A stretch of DNA of 64,000 nucleotides, from NCBI RefSeq assembly GCF_002907375.1, contig NZ_MIYK01000001.1:310001-374000 (forward strand). The letters run 5' to 3'. The position numbers were made by a program, and so were the translations under genes. Of this stretch, positions 47,064 to 56,563 are shown one piece after another. Under the pieces are notes generated by a model. It did not search any database and was not told the origin of the DNA. It worked only from the letters and a program-made list of their open reading frames with translations. The DNA comes from Fructilactobacillus lindneri DSM 20690 = JCM 11027. GTDB lineage: Bacteria; Bacillota; Bacilli; Lactobacillales; Lactobacillaceae. Positions within the stretch are counted from its first letter, which is position 1; each line of letters opens with the position of its first letter.

Positions 47064-47930
47064 TTGAAAACAGCTATTGTTACTGATAGTTCTTCATACC
47101 TTTCAAAAAAAGAGCTCAAAAAATATAATATTCACATAATTCCTCTTGAAATCATTTTTGAAAATCAAAGTTTTCAAGAGGGAATTAATTTATCAAACAA
47201 AGAATTTTATCAAAAATTAGACAGTTCAAAAAAACTACCAACCACTTCACAACCCCCAATTGGTAAGTTAATTAAATTATATAATCAATTAGCCGATGAA
47301 GGTTATGATACTGTTATAACTATCACACTTGCAGCAACGATTTCAGGATTATATAACCAAGTAGTGAACGTTTCAAAAATGGTTTCAAATATTCGAATTA
47401 TTCCCTTTGATTCGCAAATTACTGTAAGTTTAATGGGAGATTTAGCAAAATATGCTGCAAATTTAGCTGCACAAAATGTTGATCCAGATACTATTATCGT
47501 AAAATTAAAAGAACAACGAGCAACTATTGACGAATTATTTATAGTTGCTGATTTACAAAATTTAGTTAAAGGTGGACGATTATCAAATGCTTCAGCATTT
47601 ATTGGCGGACTATTAAATATTAAACCAATTTTAACATTTGATAACCAGACTGATGAGATTGTAGCTTTTGAAAAAGTTAGAACGATGAAACGTGCACTTA
47701 AACGAGTTGAAAAATTATTTAGTGAAGATTTGGAACATATTGATTATCCAATTAAAGCAATCATATATGATGCAAACGATTCCAAATCAGGAAAAATTTG
47801 GGTTAAAAATTTCAAAAAAAATTTTCCAAATATAAATGTCGAGCATAGTTATATTGGTCCTGCAATTGGAACTCATCTTGGTGAAGGTGCACTTGTATTA
47901 GGATGGGAAAAAGATTTAAACCTGAAATAA
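47064..47930 (+). CDS. DegV family fatty-acid-binding protein (FakB-like)
   Basis: 288 residues with TDSSSYLSKKELKKYNIHIIPL, PTTSQPPIGKL and ITLAATISGLYNQV (the carboxylate-contacting Thr and Ser of FakB) and the C-terminal GPAIGTHLGEGALVLGW with the conserved His. These proteins carry a fatty acid to FakA. TTG 47064 sits eight bases behind TGGAG that overlaps the end of marR; GTG 47055 overlaps that site and is less likely. The FakA-like kinase is at 2177-3874. Cotranscription with a MarR regulator hints at fatty-acid-responsive control, which is inference. Confidence 0.9.
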   Translation: MKTAIVTDSSSYLSKKELKKYNIHIIPLEIIFENQSFQEGINLSNKEFYQKLDSSKKLPTTSQPPIGKLIKLYNQLADEGYDTVITITLAATISGLYNQVVNVSKMVSNIRIIPFDSQITVSLMGDLAKYAANLAAQNVDPDTIIVKLKEQRATIDELFIVADLQNLVKGGRLSNASAFIGGLLNIKPILTFDNQTDEIVAFEKVRTMKRALKRVEKLFSEDLEHIDYPIKAIIYDANDSKSGKIWVKNFKKNFPNINVEHSYIGPAIGTHLGEGALVLGWEKDLNLK

Positions 47931-48105
47931 TAATTAAATTAATTTTTAAAAATTTATCTAAGAAGCAAATTTAGGGGAAATAGATTTATTTGTGTTATTT
48001 TGTCTACTTTACATAATATATATTATACGAAGTAGCTATAAATGATCTATTCTGTGAAAAATGATAAAAATGTTGAATAGACTATTTTTATGGAGAATAT
48101 TAATT

Positions 48106-49113
48106 ATGCATAATCATCTTACATTTAATCAAATTTACAAAAATAATTTTCCAAGTCCCACTTTTAGTGAACAAAAATATATTTATGTTTTAGAATTTAA
48201 AAAAAATCATGAATTGGCTTTTGTTATTACTAAAGTTGGAATTACTCAAAATCCATTTAACCGTATTAATGATTTAAAACGATCAATGCTTGAAAATCAT
48301 AATTATTATTTAGAAAAAACATATATTTCAAACACTACTTATAATGATCCTAAAACAATTGAGCAAACTATTCATGGTAATTTAGATCAATATCACAGTC
48401 ACAAACTTAGTTATTCGACTGCCGATAGCGACGGAGAAAGCGAATTTTTTGATTTATCTGCTTCTAAAATATTAGCATTGATTGATAAAATGGACTTGAA
48501 TATAATTCCTACTGTTGAGCAATTATCATCAAATAAAACGTTAAATACCAATAAACCTGCTTTACTACCCATTAAATCAAACAAATTAATGAAACGAATC
48601 CGTGAAATACTATTGGAAGGAAATTACGGTCGTCGCAATCTATTTATGTTTGATTTAGGTCTTGCTACCGGATTAACCCCTAATTCGTTAATGAGTTTGC
48701 AAATTAAAGATTTAAAAAAACCTAATGATTTAATTATTTGTAATCAAGCAGACATTAATTATAAAGATATTTTGAGTAACGAAATTTTAAATGAGCTAAA
48801 TAACTATTTAACTTGGATTTATCATGAATATGATGACGTAACTGAGAATTCTTATATATTTCCATCAAACAAATCAAATTCAGTAACTCATATTAAACAA
48901 CATGGATTTTATCAAGTAATGCAAAAAACTCAAAAAAAAATTCAAACAGATAAAAACAAAAAGCTTACAAATATCGTCAAACTTGGTACTTTGACTCCAA
49001 GAAAAACATACGGCTACCGTTTATATCAAAAAACGAATGATATTAATATTGTAAAAAAAGTATTTAATCAGGATTCAATTATTAAAACAAAAAAATATAT
49101 TGGTTTAATTTAA
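48106..49113 (+). CDS. GIY-YIG (T5orf172-type) domain fused to tyrosine-recombinase-like domain
   Basis: 335 residues in two parts. Residues 25-125 fit the T5orf172/Mug113 group of GIY-YIG nucleases: YIYVL (25-29), KVGIT (43-47), Arg53, IEQTIH with Glu86 and His90, GESEFFDL (110-117). Residues 160-335 resemble the catalytic domain of tyrosine recombinases: LFMFDLGLATGL, TPRKTYGYRLYQK with Arg299, VFNQDSIIKTKKYIGL with Tyr331. Compared with active integrases, the box I Arg is absent (GLTPNSL), the box II His is missing (LTPRKT for THSLRKT) and the NHSS His is Gln322. A start 15 codons upstream exists, but GGAG at 48092 favours 48106. No repeats or phage genes adjoin. Role unknown. Confidence 0.7.
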   Translation: MHNHLTFNQIYKNNFPSPTFSEQKYIYVLEFKKNHELAFVITKVGITQNPFNRINDLKRSMLENHNYYLEKTYISNTTYNDPKTIEQTIHGNLDQYHSHKLSYSTADSDGESEFFDLSASKILALIDKMDLNIIPTVEQLSSNKTLNTNKPALLPIKSNKLMKRIREILLEGNYGRRNLFMFDLGLATGLTPNSLMSLQIKDLKKPNDLIICNQADINYKDILSNEILNELNNYLTWIYHEYDDVTENSYIFPSNKSNSVTHIKQHGFYQVMQKTQKKIQTDKNKKLTNIVKLGTLTPRKTYGYRLYQKTNDINIVKKVFNQDSIIKTKKYIGLI

Positions 49114-49139
49114 TAAAGAAAAATTATTGGAGATATAAT

Positions 49140-49769
49140 ATGTACTTAAAAAGATTTGTAGAATTATTTATTGCTTATGGAGTTTCGTTTTTAATTGCTA
49201 TTTGGGTAATTGGTTATCCATTTAATTTTTATCATTTGGGTTTAATTATTTTAGGAGTAATAATTGGATATATTATTTTAGTTATACCCCTAACACTACT
49301 TACCATAAAAAAGATGGCTACTCGTGAAAACGCCAGTGGAGTTAACAAAAATAAAAGTAAATTTTCAAAAGTATTAAACGAACTACCTGCTTTTATTTAT
49401 TTAGCAACTAAGAATAATGATGGTACGATTAGTAACTCCATCATTACCTATTCACAGAGTTCAAAACAAGAAAATATATTTTATGTTGTAACTTCTGCTA
49501 ATTCGGAACGAGTAAATAACATTAATTATAATTCTCAAGTTGCAATTGCTAGTTTATTTAATAATAAAACTGGTCTTCGCTTCTCTTCTAATCAAGCAAC
49601 TGCTGAATCCATTACTAATCAAGATCAAATTGAATCATTAACCAATAAAGTACCTCAAATTAAAGAGCTAGACGAAAATCTAACTGATAAAGCAATTATT
49701 GTTATTACAATTAAATCAGTAGTAATTGAATCATTTAGAGAACGTCCTGAAAATATTACATTCAAATAA
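49140..49769 (+). CDS. membrane-anchored pyridoxamine-phosphate-oxidase-like split-barrel protein
   Basis: 209 residues: two transmembrane helices (about 8-28 and 31-55), a short linker, then a soluble domain from about 75 resembling FMN-binding split barrels: FIYLATKNNDGTISNSIITY, IFYVVTSANSERVNNINYNSQVAIAS, FRFSS-like GLRFSSNQATAES. Flavin binding and substrate are not known. TTGGAG precedes the ATG. The 26-base gap to the GIY-YIG fusion gene suggests one transcript ending at the following hairpin. Confidence 0.65.
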   Translation: MYLKRFVELFIAYGVSFLIAIWVIGYPFNFYHLGLIILGVIIGYIILVIPLTLLTIKKMATRENASGVNKNKSKFSKVLNELPAFIYLATKNNDGTISNSIITYSQSSKQENIFYVVTSANSERVNNINYNSQVAIASLFNNKTGLRFSSNQATAESITNQDQIESLTNKVPQIKELDENLTDKAIIVITIKSVVIESFRERPENITFK

Positions 49770-49818
49770 AAAACAGATACTACCAGCTTACATAAAAGCT
49801 GAAGTTATCTGTTTTTTT
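49768..49818. terminator. terminator after the split-barrel gene, probably bidirectional
   Basis: Imperfect stem AAAAAACAGATAACT-type left arm and AGTTATCTGTTTTTT right arm with an inner AGCTT/AAGCT hairpin, between convergent genes. Confidence 0.75.
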
Positions 49819-49846
49819 CATATTTTTAACTATATTAAAATTAAAT

Positions 49847-50377
49847 TTATTCTTTATTTTTCCAAACATCTTTTTTGAATTGTTTTCTTCCACCCATTTC
49901 TTCAATTTCTGCTCGAAGTGGATTCTTTTTATAAAAATCTTGATGGTAAGATTCAGCTGGATAAAACGGCTTAGCATCTTCAATTTTAGTAACGATTGGT
50001 TTATCAAACTTACCAGATTTTTCAAGTGCTGCTTTAGATGCTTCCGCAACTTGTCGTTGTTCTGGACTATTTACATATATTACAGGACGATAACTATCAC
50101 CGCGGTCTTGGAACTGCCCCATAGCATCAGTTGGATCAGTCTGACGCCAATATATATCGACTAATTCTTTGTAAGAAATAATACTAGGATCAAAGGTAAT
50201 TTTAACTGCTTCAGTATGACCGGTATTGCCATCACAAACTTGTTCATATGTTGGATTTGCAACATGTCCGCCAGTATATCCAGATTCAACAGATTCAATA
50301 CCTGGCATTTCATCAAATGGTTTTACCATGCACCAAAAACAACCACCAGCAAAAATTGCTGTTTCTGTTTTACTCAT
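49847..50377 (-). CDS. msrA: peptide methionine sulfoxide reductase MsrA
   Basis: Reduces S-methionine sulfoxide in proteins using thioredoxin. 176 residues with [19 protein letters not shown] (nucleophile Cys in GCFWC) near 10-28, [26 protein letters not shown] and [14 protein letters not shown]. The ATG at 50377 is taken because GGAGGTGTAT lies directly upstream. It follows msrB by 20 bases and forms an oxidative-stress pair. Confidence 0.96.
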   Translation of the reverse strand: MSKTETAIFAGGCFWCMVKPFDEMPGIESVESGYTGGHVANPTYEQVCDGNTGHTEAVKITFDPSIISYKELVDIYWRQTDPTDAMGQFQDRGDSYRPVIYVNSPEQRQVAEASKAALEKSGKFDKPIVTKIEDAKPFYPAESYHQDFYKKNPLRAEIEEMGGRKQFKKDVWKNKE

Positions 50378-50397
50378 TACATACACCTCCTAATTTT

Positions 50398-50835
50398 TTA
50401 ATTACAAAAACTTTTATATTTACCATATCCCTCTTTATCCATCTCATCATAAGGAATAAATTTTAAAGCAGCTGAATTAATACAATATCGTAATCCGCCT
50501 TTGTCACGAGGTCCATCAGGAAAAACATGTCCAAGATGTGAATTGGCTTTTGAACTTTCTACTTCTTCACGTATCATACCAAAAGAATTATCAGTTTTTC
50601 CTTTAATATTGTTTTGATCAATTGGTTTAGTAAATGCTGGCCAGCCACATCCAGAATCATATTTATCGGCAGAACTAAATAATGGTTCACCACTAACAAC
50701 ATCAACATAAATACCTTTTTTATAAAAATTATCATATTTACCAGTGAAGGCTGGTTCAGTTGAAGCTTCTTGCGTTACAGCGTATTGTTCTGGAGTCAGT
50801 TTATTTTTTAACTCTTTTTTATCATAATCATTCAT
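50398..50835 (-). CDS. msrB: peptide methionine-(R)-S-oxide reductase MsrB
   Basis: Reduces R-methionine sulfoxide. 145 residues: [51 protein letters not shown] and [14 protein letters not shown] with the catalytic Cys. The CxxC zinc pairs of the other subtype are absent. The frame is open 13 codons upstream, but AGGGGTGA precedes the ATG at 50835 and the family begins there. First gene of msrB-msrA. Confidence 0.96.
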   Translation of the reverse strand: MNDYDKKELKNKLTPEQYAVTQEASTEPAFTGKYDNFYKKGIYVDVVSGEPLFSSADKYDSGCGWPAFTKPIDQNNIKGKTDNSFGMIREEVESSKANSHLGHVFPDGPRDKGGLRYCINSAALKFIPYDEMDKEGYGKYKSFCN

Positions 50836-50904
50836 AATATCACCCCTATTTATTCTACTACTAATATTAATCAATAATAATTAAATTGCAAGCAATTTAA
50901 TTCA

Positions 50905-50937
50905 TTTAAAAAGAATCGTACTTAAAAGTACGATTCT
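50905..50937 (-). terminator. terminator of ppaC
   Basis: Perfect 12-bp stem AGAATCGTACTT / AAGTACGATTCT (two-base loop) followed on the minus strand by TTTTTAAA. Confidence 0.85.
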
Positions 50938-50947
50938 AAATTAAAAA

Positions 50948-51889
50948 TTATTTTTCTGGATCTAATTGCTCAGTTAATGGTGGAACAACTTGTTTCTTTC
51001 TAGAAACTACACCTGGTAAATTCATTACATCATTATCAGCAAATTTGTTATTAAATGCTTTTTCTACAAGATCCTTGGGTTCTCCAACAATAATTAATTC
51101 AGAATTACTTGTAAGAACATTAGTTGCTAAAACTAAAAATAAATCATAATTTTCTTCTTTAGATTCAGTTTCCATCGCTTTTTTTATTTCTGGAAGACGT
51201 TTATTAATATCCTCTAAATCAACCACATTAATTTGATCAATTCTGACATTTTTACCACCGAGTACAAATGATTTAGCATCTCCATCAATTAATTCTTTGT
51301 CCGACTTAGCGTCAACATTAGTTCCAGCTTTAAGCATTTTAATACCATATTCTTCATAGTTATCAACTCCAGCAATATCTGCCAATGCTTGTAACGCATC
51401 TCTATCTATCGCTGTTGTGGTGGGAGATTTCAAAAGTAATGTATCAGAAATAATAGCAGACATCATTAATCCAGCAATTTCTTTAGGGATATCAATTCCT
51501 TCTTCAGAATACATCTGTGTCAAAATTGTTGAACAACAACCATAAGGAGCGGCCCGATAATATAATGGTTTTGCTGTTTCAAAACCACTTATTCTATGAT
51601 GATCAACTACATGTGTAACTGTTAACTCTGCAATGTCGCTAATACTTTGTTGTGGTTCGTTATGATCTACCAACATTACTTTATCAGTTTCAGGTCTTGC
51701 AGCTTCAACAATTCTAGGAGCTTTTACCCCAAAATAATCCAATACAAATTTAGTTTCTGCGTTTACAGGACCCAACGCAACTGCCTCTGTATCGTATCCA
51801 TCTTGTTTTTCTAAATATGCTAACCCAATTGCTGCTGCAATTGCATCAGTATCGGGATTTTTGTGTCCAAAAACTAGCTCTTTAGTCAT
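50948..51889 (-). CDS. ppaC: manganese-dependent inorganic pyrophosphatase
   Basis: Family II pyrophosphatase (DHH/DHHA2), 313 residues. N-terminal FGHKNPDTDAIAAAIG holds metal-binding His and Asp; VDHNEPQQS, VVDHHRISGF (DHH motif), PYGCCSTI; the C-terminal DHHA2 domain ends SRKKQVVPPLTEQ. Removes pyrophosphate from biosynthetic reactions. Monocistronic with its own terminator. AAAGGAGATAATT precedes the ATG. Confidence 0.96.
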   Translation of the reverse strand: MTKELVFGHKNPDTDAIAAAIGLAYLEKQDGYDTEAVALGPVNAETKFVLDYFGVKAPRIVEAARPETDKVMLVDHNEPQQSISDIAELTVTHVVDHHRISGFETAKPLYYRAAPYGCCSTILTQMYSEEGIDIPKEIAGLMMSAIISDTLLLKSPTTTAIDRDALQALADIAGVDNYEEYGIKMLKAGTNVDAKSDKELIDGDAKSFVLGGKNVRIDQINVVDLEDINKRLPEIKKAMETESKEENYDLFLVLATNVLTSNSELIIVGEPKDLVEKAFNNKFADNDVMNLPGVVSRKKQVVPPLTEQLDPEK

Positions 51890-51961
51890 TTAATTATCTC
51901 CTTTAATAACTTTATATTAATTACTTTAACACAAACACAAAACATTTGGTGAAGGAACCCA

Positions 51962-54427
51962 TTAATTTTTTTCCATTGTTGCATCACTTAAATTATCCAA
52001 TAGTAAATGATTAATTGAAACTGGTACTCCATCGATTTTTGTATTAACTGCTGATGAACCATTTGAAGTTCTAGAAGCTACATGATATTCGTCTAAAATT
52101 ACATCATGAGCACTACGATGATCAGTATAAATACGTAACATTTGATCTTCAGCATTAATTTTAATAAAACTAGCCAATAAATTTGGCCGTGTTTTTAAGT
52201 CTTTTAATACTTTGATTCCTTTACGAGCTCTAGATGTAACAGGGATATCATTTATTTTAATCTTTTTAAAATTACCATCTTGAAAGACAATGCCTAATTC
52301 TGAGCTATTATTAATAATCTGAGAATTGATAACAGTATCATCTGATCCTAAATTAATCGATTTAACCCCGGTAGTTTTTGGTCCGCTAGTAGAAACTTCT
52401 TCTAGACTATAACGTAATGCTAACCCATGTTCTGTCATAATAATTACTTCGCTATCATTGCTATTTTCAACATATTCAACATTTACAACTTTTTGCAAAG
52501 TATCTTTTAATTTTTCATAGACAGCAGCTCTACTTTTATATGTTCTACTAGGCAATAATTTAGCAAATTCAGTTTTTTTAATATGTCCAGCATTAGTGGT
52601 AATAACAAAGTTTCCGGATTGTTTAAGATTTGGAAAATCAAATACTGCAATAACACTTTCATTAGCATCTAGTCCATTTAATTGAGAAATATGTTCTCCA
52701 GTATCTTTCCATTTAACATCTTCAATTTCAAAAACAGGTCGATAAATTAAATTTCCCCCATCAGTAAAAATATAAATAAAATCTCGTGTACTTAATTTTT
52801 TAATAAAAACTGGATAATCTTCGTCTTTTAATCCATTATCGGATAGTTCAGATGCTTTGTACGACCGTAAACTACTTCGTTTTAAATAACCATCTTTAGA
52901 AACCATTACAATTACTTGTTCGTCAGGAACTGTAACTTTTTTACTAACATTAAGATTTTGAATTTCAGCTTCAATACTTGAACGACGCGGACTACGATAT
53001 TCCTTAGCAATATCAGTCAATTCTCTACTTAAAACCCGATTAAGTTCCTCTGGATTAGCTAAAATTGATTCAAACTTAGCAATTTTACTTGCTAGATCAG
53101 CATTCTCATTTTTTAACTTAGTAACATCAGTATTAGTTAATCGATATAACTGTAAAGCAACAATTGCATCAGCTTGTTTTTCAGTAAATTCATATTCACT
53201 AACCAAGTTATCTCGGGCATCTTTTCTCGTAGAGCTAGCACGAATCGTTTTAATTACTTCATCTAAAATAGATAATGCTTTAATTAAACCTTCAACAATA
53301 TGTTGACGTTCCTGAGCTTTATTTAAATCAAATTCAGTTCGCTTAGTCAAAACATCTCGTTGATAATCTAAATAAGTTACCAAAATATCTTTTAAAGACA
53401 AGCGTTCAGGACGCATTTTTTTAATTGCAACCACGTTAAAATTATAAGAAATTTGTAAATCAGTATTTTTATATAAATAATTTAAAATCCCTTGCACATC
53501 GGCATTACGTTTTAATTCAATAGAAATCATCAATCCTGATCGATCAGAATCATCTCTGACTTCTGCAATTCCATCAATTTTTTTGTTCAACCGAATTTCA
53601 TCAATCTGTTTAACTAGTTGTGATTTATTAACTTCATATGGAATTTCAACTACTTGAACCAATTTCTTACCGCCACGCATTTCAGCAATAGAACTTCGGG
53701 AACGAATCATAACTCGTCCATGACCGGTTTCATAAGCCTGTTTAATTCCATCAATTCCTTGAATGATTCCGCATGTTGGAAAGTCTGGTCCTTTAATAAA
53801 TTTCATCAAGTCAGTAAGGGTCGCTTCAGGATTACTTTGCAAGTAAATTAGCGCATCAATTACCTCACCTAAATTATGAGGTGGTATTTCAGTAGCATAT
53901 CCAGCAGAAATACCAGTAGCACCATTAATTAACAAATTGGGAATTCTTGACGGGAGGACCGTTGGTTCATATTCTGTGTCATCAAAATTTAATACCCAAT
54001 CAACTGTCCCCTTATCAATATCTCGCAGCATTTCTCCTGCAATTTTGCTTAATCGTGCCTCAGTATATCTCATTGCAGCAGGTGGATCACCATCCATTGA
54101 TCCATTATTACCATGCATATCAATTAAAGTTTCTCTTAGCTTCCATGATTGACTCATTCTAACCATAGCATCATAGATTGAACTATCACCATGCGGATGA
54201 AAATTTCCCATTACATTACCAACAGATTTAGCTGCTTTTCTAAATCCTTTGTCATATGTATTACCATCTTTATTCATAGAATACATAATTCGTCTTTGAA
54301 CTGGTTTCAACCCATCTCGAATATCTGGTAAAGCTCTTTCTTGGATAATTGCTTTAGAATAACGACTAAATCGCTCATCCATTACGGATGCAAGCGATAA
54401 ATCTTTGATTTCTGATTTTTTTACCAA
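51962..54427 (-). CDS. parC: DNA topoisomerase IV subunit A
   Basis: Decatenates daughter chromosomes with ParE. 821 residues: N-terminal breakage-reunion domain with RALPDIRDGLKPVQRRIMYSM, HPHGDSSIYDAMVRMSQSW (quinolone-resistance region, Ser and Glu/Asp positions normal) and MRYTEARLSKIAGEM with the active Tyr; the C-terminal beta-propeller contains repeated blades such as RSSLRSY and GNFKKIK. The TTG start at 54427 lies behind a full GGAGGTGATC; a GTG inside that site is not credible. 14 bases downstream of parE. Confidence 0.96.
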   Translation of the reverse strand: MVKKSEIKDLSLASVMDERFSRYSKAIIQERALPDIRDGLKPVQRRIMYSMNKDGNTYDKGFRKAAKSVGNVMGNFHPHGDSSIYDAMVRMSQSWKLRETLIDMHGNNGSMDGDPPAAMRYTEARLSKIAGEMLRDIDKGTVDWVLNFDDTEYEPTVLPSRIPNLLINGATGISAGYATEIPPHNLGEVIDALIYLQSNPEATLTDLMKFIKGPDFPTCGIIQGIDGIKQAYETGHGRVMIRSRSSIAEMRGGKKLVQVVEIPYEVNKSQLVKQIDEIRLNKKIDGIAEVRDDSDRSGLMISIELKRNADVQGILNYLYKNTDLQISYNFNVVAIKKMRPERLSLKDILVTYLDYQRDVLTKRTEFDLNKAQERQHIVEGLIKALSILDEVIKTIRASSTRKDARDNLVSEYEFTEKQADAIVALQLYRLTNTDVTKLKNENADLASKIAKFESILANPEELNRVLSRELTDIAKEYRSPRRSSIEAEIQNLNVSKKVTVPDEQVIVMVSKDGYLKRSSLRSYKASELSDNGLKDEDYPVFIKKLSTRDFIYIFTDGGNLIYRPVFEIEDVKWKDTGEHISQLNGLDANESVIAVFDFPNLKQSGNFVITTNAGHIKKTEFAKLLPSRTYKSRAAVYEKLKDTLQKVVNVEYVENSNDSEVIIMTEHGLALRYSLEEVSTSGPKTTGVKSINLGSDDTVINSQIINNSSELGIVFQDGNFKKIKINDIPVTSRARKGIKVLKDLKTRPNLLASFIKINAEDQMLRIYTDHRSAHDVILDEYHVASRTSNGSSAVNTKIDGVPVSINHLLLDNLSDATMEKN

Positions 54428-54441
54428 AAAGATCACCTCCC

Positions 54442-56403
54442 TTAATTATTAGTTTTATCTAAAATACTTCCTTCATCTCCAAGAGTAAATTGGACATTAT
54501 TTTCAATCCAATTTCTTCTTGGTTCAACCTTATTACCCATTAATGTTGAAACTTGTCTTTCAGCAATAACTGCATCATCAATTTGTACTCTAATCAATGT
54601 CCGATGTTCAGGATTCATCGTTGTTTCCCATAATTGATCGGCATTCATTTCTCCAAGACCTTTGAATCGTTGTAAAGTCATTCCTTTAGGGAAATCTTTT
54701 CTGAGATTATCTAATTCTTCATTTGTCCAGGCATATTCAATTTTAGCTTTTTTACCCTTACCCTCTTGTAATTTATAAAGTGGAGGAAGAGCTACATACA
54801 CTTTTCCAGCTTCAATCATGGGACGCATATATTTATAAAAGAAAGTTAATAATAAAATCTGAATATGGGCACCATCATCATCAGCATCAGTCATAATAAT
54901 AATTTTGTCATAATTAGCATCTTTTAAAATAAACTCATTGCCTAATCCAGCTCCAACTGTATACATAATGGTACTAATTTCTTCATTTTTTAAAATATCA
55001 GCTGTACTAGCTTTTTCAGTGTTTAAAACTTTACCTCGAAGCGGTAAAATAGCTTGATGTTTTCGATCTCGACCTTGTTTAGCAGAACCACCCGCAGAAT
55101 CACCTTCAACCAAAAAAAGTTCATTTTTACTAGTATCCTTAGATTGTGCTGGAGTTAATTTCCCCGATAATAGACGTTCACGCTTCTTTTTCTTCTTACC
55201 ATGTCTAGTTTCATCACGCGCTTTTTTAGCAGCTTCACGAGCCTTACGGGCCTTTAGCGCCTTTTGTACTAATGTATTAGCAAAGTCACCATTTTCCATT
55301 AAGAAATATAACAATTGTTCCGAAACAACACTATCAACAATTGATCTAGCTTCTGGAGTCCCCAGCTTTTCCTTAGTTTGTCCCTCAAATTGAAGTGCTT
55401 CTTCAGGGACACGAAGAGCAATTACAGCTGTCAATCCTTCACGAACATCATTACCATCTAAATTTTTATCTTTTTCTTTTAAAAGGCCAACTTTCCTAGC
55501 ATACTCATTAAAGGCTTTCGTCCAACCACTTCTAAATCCAGCTTCGTGAGAACCACCATCTTTAGTCCTAACATTATTGACAAAAGAAAGCATATTTTCA
55601 GTATAGCCATCATTGTATTGACTAGCCACTTCAACTTCAATGCCGCCTTTTTTTCCATCAAAATAAAGTACATTCCCTAGCGTACTTTTCCCTTCATTTA
55701 AGTATTCGACAAATTCTTTTATTCCATCGTCATACTTAAAAATTTCTTGTTTTTCTTTGCCAGGTCGTTCATCTGTTAAAGATATTTTAACTCCCTTTAA
55801 GAGAAATGCAGATTCGCGTAGTCTCACGGCTAGGGTATCAAAATTATATACAGTAGTAGTGAAAATTTCTGGATCAGGTTTAAAAGTAATCAATGTTCCA
55901 TTCGATTTTTTAGTTTTTCCCAAATCACGTAATGTTCCAACGGGATTCCCACCATTTTCAAAGTCTTCTTGGTATAATTCGTGGTCTCTCACGATTTGAA
56001 CAGTTAGCTGCTTTGATAAAGCGTTTACAACACTTGATCCAACACCATGTAATCCACCAGAGGTTTTGTATCCACCTTGACCAAATTTGCCCCCGGCATG
56101 TAAAACAGTCAAAATAACTTCTGGAGTTGGTTTACCTGATGAATGCATATCAACTGGCATTCCCCTACCATGATCTTCAACAGTAATATTATCATCTTCA
56201 TGAATTGTTACACTTATCTCGTCACCGTAACCTGCAATTGCTTCATCAACCGCATTATCTACTATTTCATATACCAAATGATGTAATCCTCTAGCATCGG
56301 TCGATCCAATATACATTCCGGGACGTTTTCGAACTGCTTCTAATCCATGTAAAACCTGAATTGAAGAAGCATCATATTTTTGTGAATTATTTTGTTTCGT
56401 CAT
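54442..56403 (-). CDS. parE: DNA topoisomerase IV subunit B
   Basis: ATPase subunit of topoisomerase IV, 653 residues: VRKRPGMYIGSTDARGLHHLVYEIVDNAVDEA in two parts (GHKL ATP site), GRGMPVDMH, TSGGLHGVGSSVVNALS, and TOPRIM EGDSAGGSAKQGRDRKHQA with DADDDGAHIQ. QAILPLRGKVLNTEKA favours ParE over GyrB. Start ATG 56403 follows AAGGAGC. parE-parC sits opposite plsY, the common Firmicutes order. Confidence 0.96.
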   Translation of the reverse strand: MTKQNNSQKYDASSIQVLHGLEAVRKRPGMYIGSTDARGLHHLVYEIVDNAVDEAIAGYGDEISVTIHEDDNITVEDHGRGMPVDMHSSGKPTPEVILTVLHAGGKFGQGGYKTSGGLHGVGSSVVNALSKQLTVQIVRDHELYQEDFENGGNPVGTLRDLGKTKKSNGTLITFKPDPEIFTTTVYNFDTLAVRLRESAFLLKGVKISLTDERPGKEKQEIFKYDDGIKEFVEYLNEGKSTLGNVLYFDGKKGGIEVEVASQYNDGYTENMLSFVNNVRTKDGGSHEAGFRSGWTKAFNEYARKVGLLKEKDKNLDGNDVREGLTAVIALRVPEEALQFEGQTKEKLGTPEARSIVDSVVSEQLLYFLMENGDFANTLVQKALKARKAREAAKKARDETRHGKKKKKRERLLSGKLTPAQSKDTSKNELFLVEGDSAGGSAKQGRDRKHQAILPLRGKVLNTEKASTADILKNEEISTIMYTVGAGLGNEFILKDANYDKIIIMTDADDDGAHIQILLLTFFYKYMRPMIEAGKVYVALPPLYKLQEGKGKKAKIEYAWTNEELDNLRKDFPKGMTLQRFKGLGEMNADQLWETTMNPEHRTLIRVQIDDAVIAERQVSTLMGNKVEPRRNWIENNVQFTLGDEGSILDKTNN

Positions 56404-56563
56404 TTCGAAAAGCTCCTTTTTATCCAATATTTATAATAACTGATTTAAAAATGATTGCAAACACTTGCTAGATTAACAATGATTATCAATATTCAGCTGT
56501 TTTAATCTTTAATTTAATGCTAAAATTATTTTTGTTAATTAATTAATACAACTTGGAGGAAAA

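Noticed and set aside
47931-48105. Possible small gene or RNA between degV and the GIY-YIG gene
   Set aside because: 175 bases of AT-rich sequence with no ribosome binding site plus open frame, and no clear hairpin; probably just a promoter region.
48106-49113. Integrase gene as evidence of a prophage or integrative element
   Set aside because: No tRNA, att-like repeats, phage or conjugation genes nearby; flanking genes have normal composition and the recombinase part lacks catalytic residues.
49880-50401. Cys/Trp/Phe-rich frames opposite msrA
   Set aside because: Antisense shadows of a well-supported MsrA gene without start signals.
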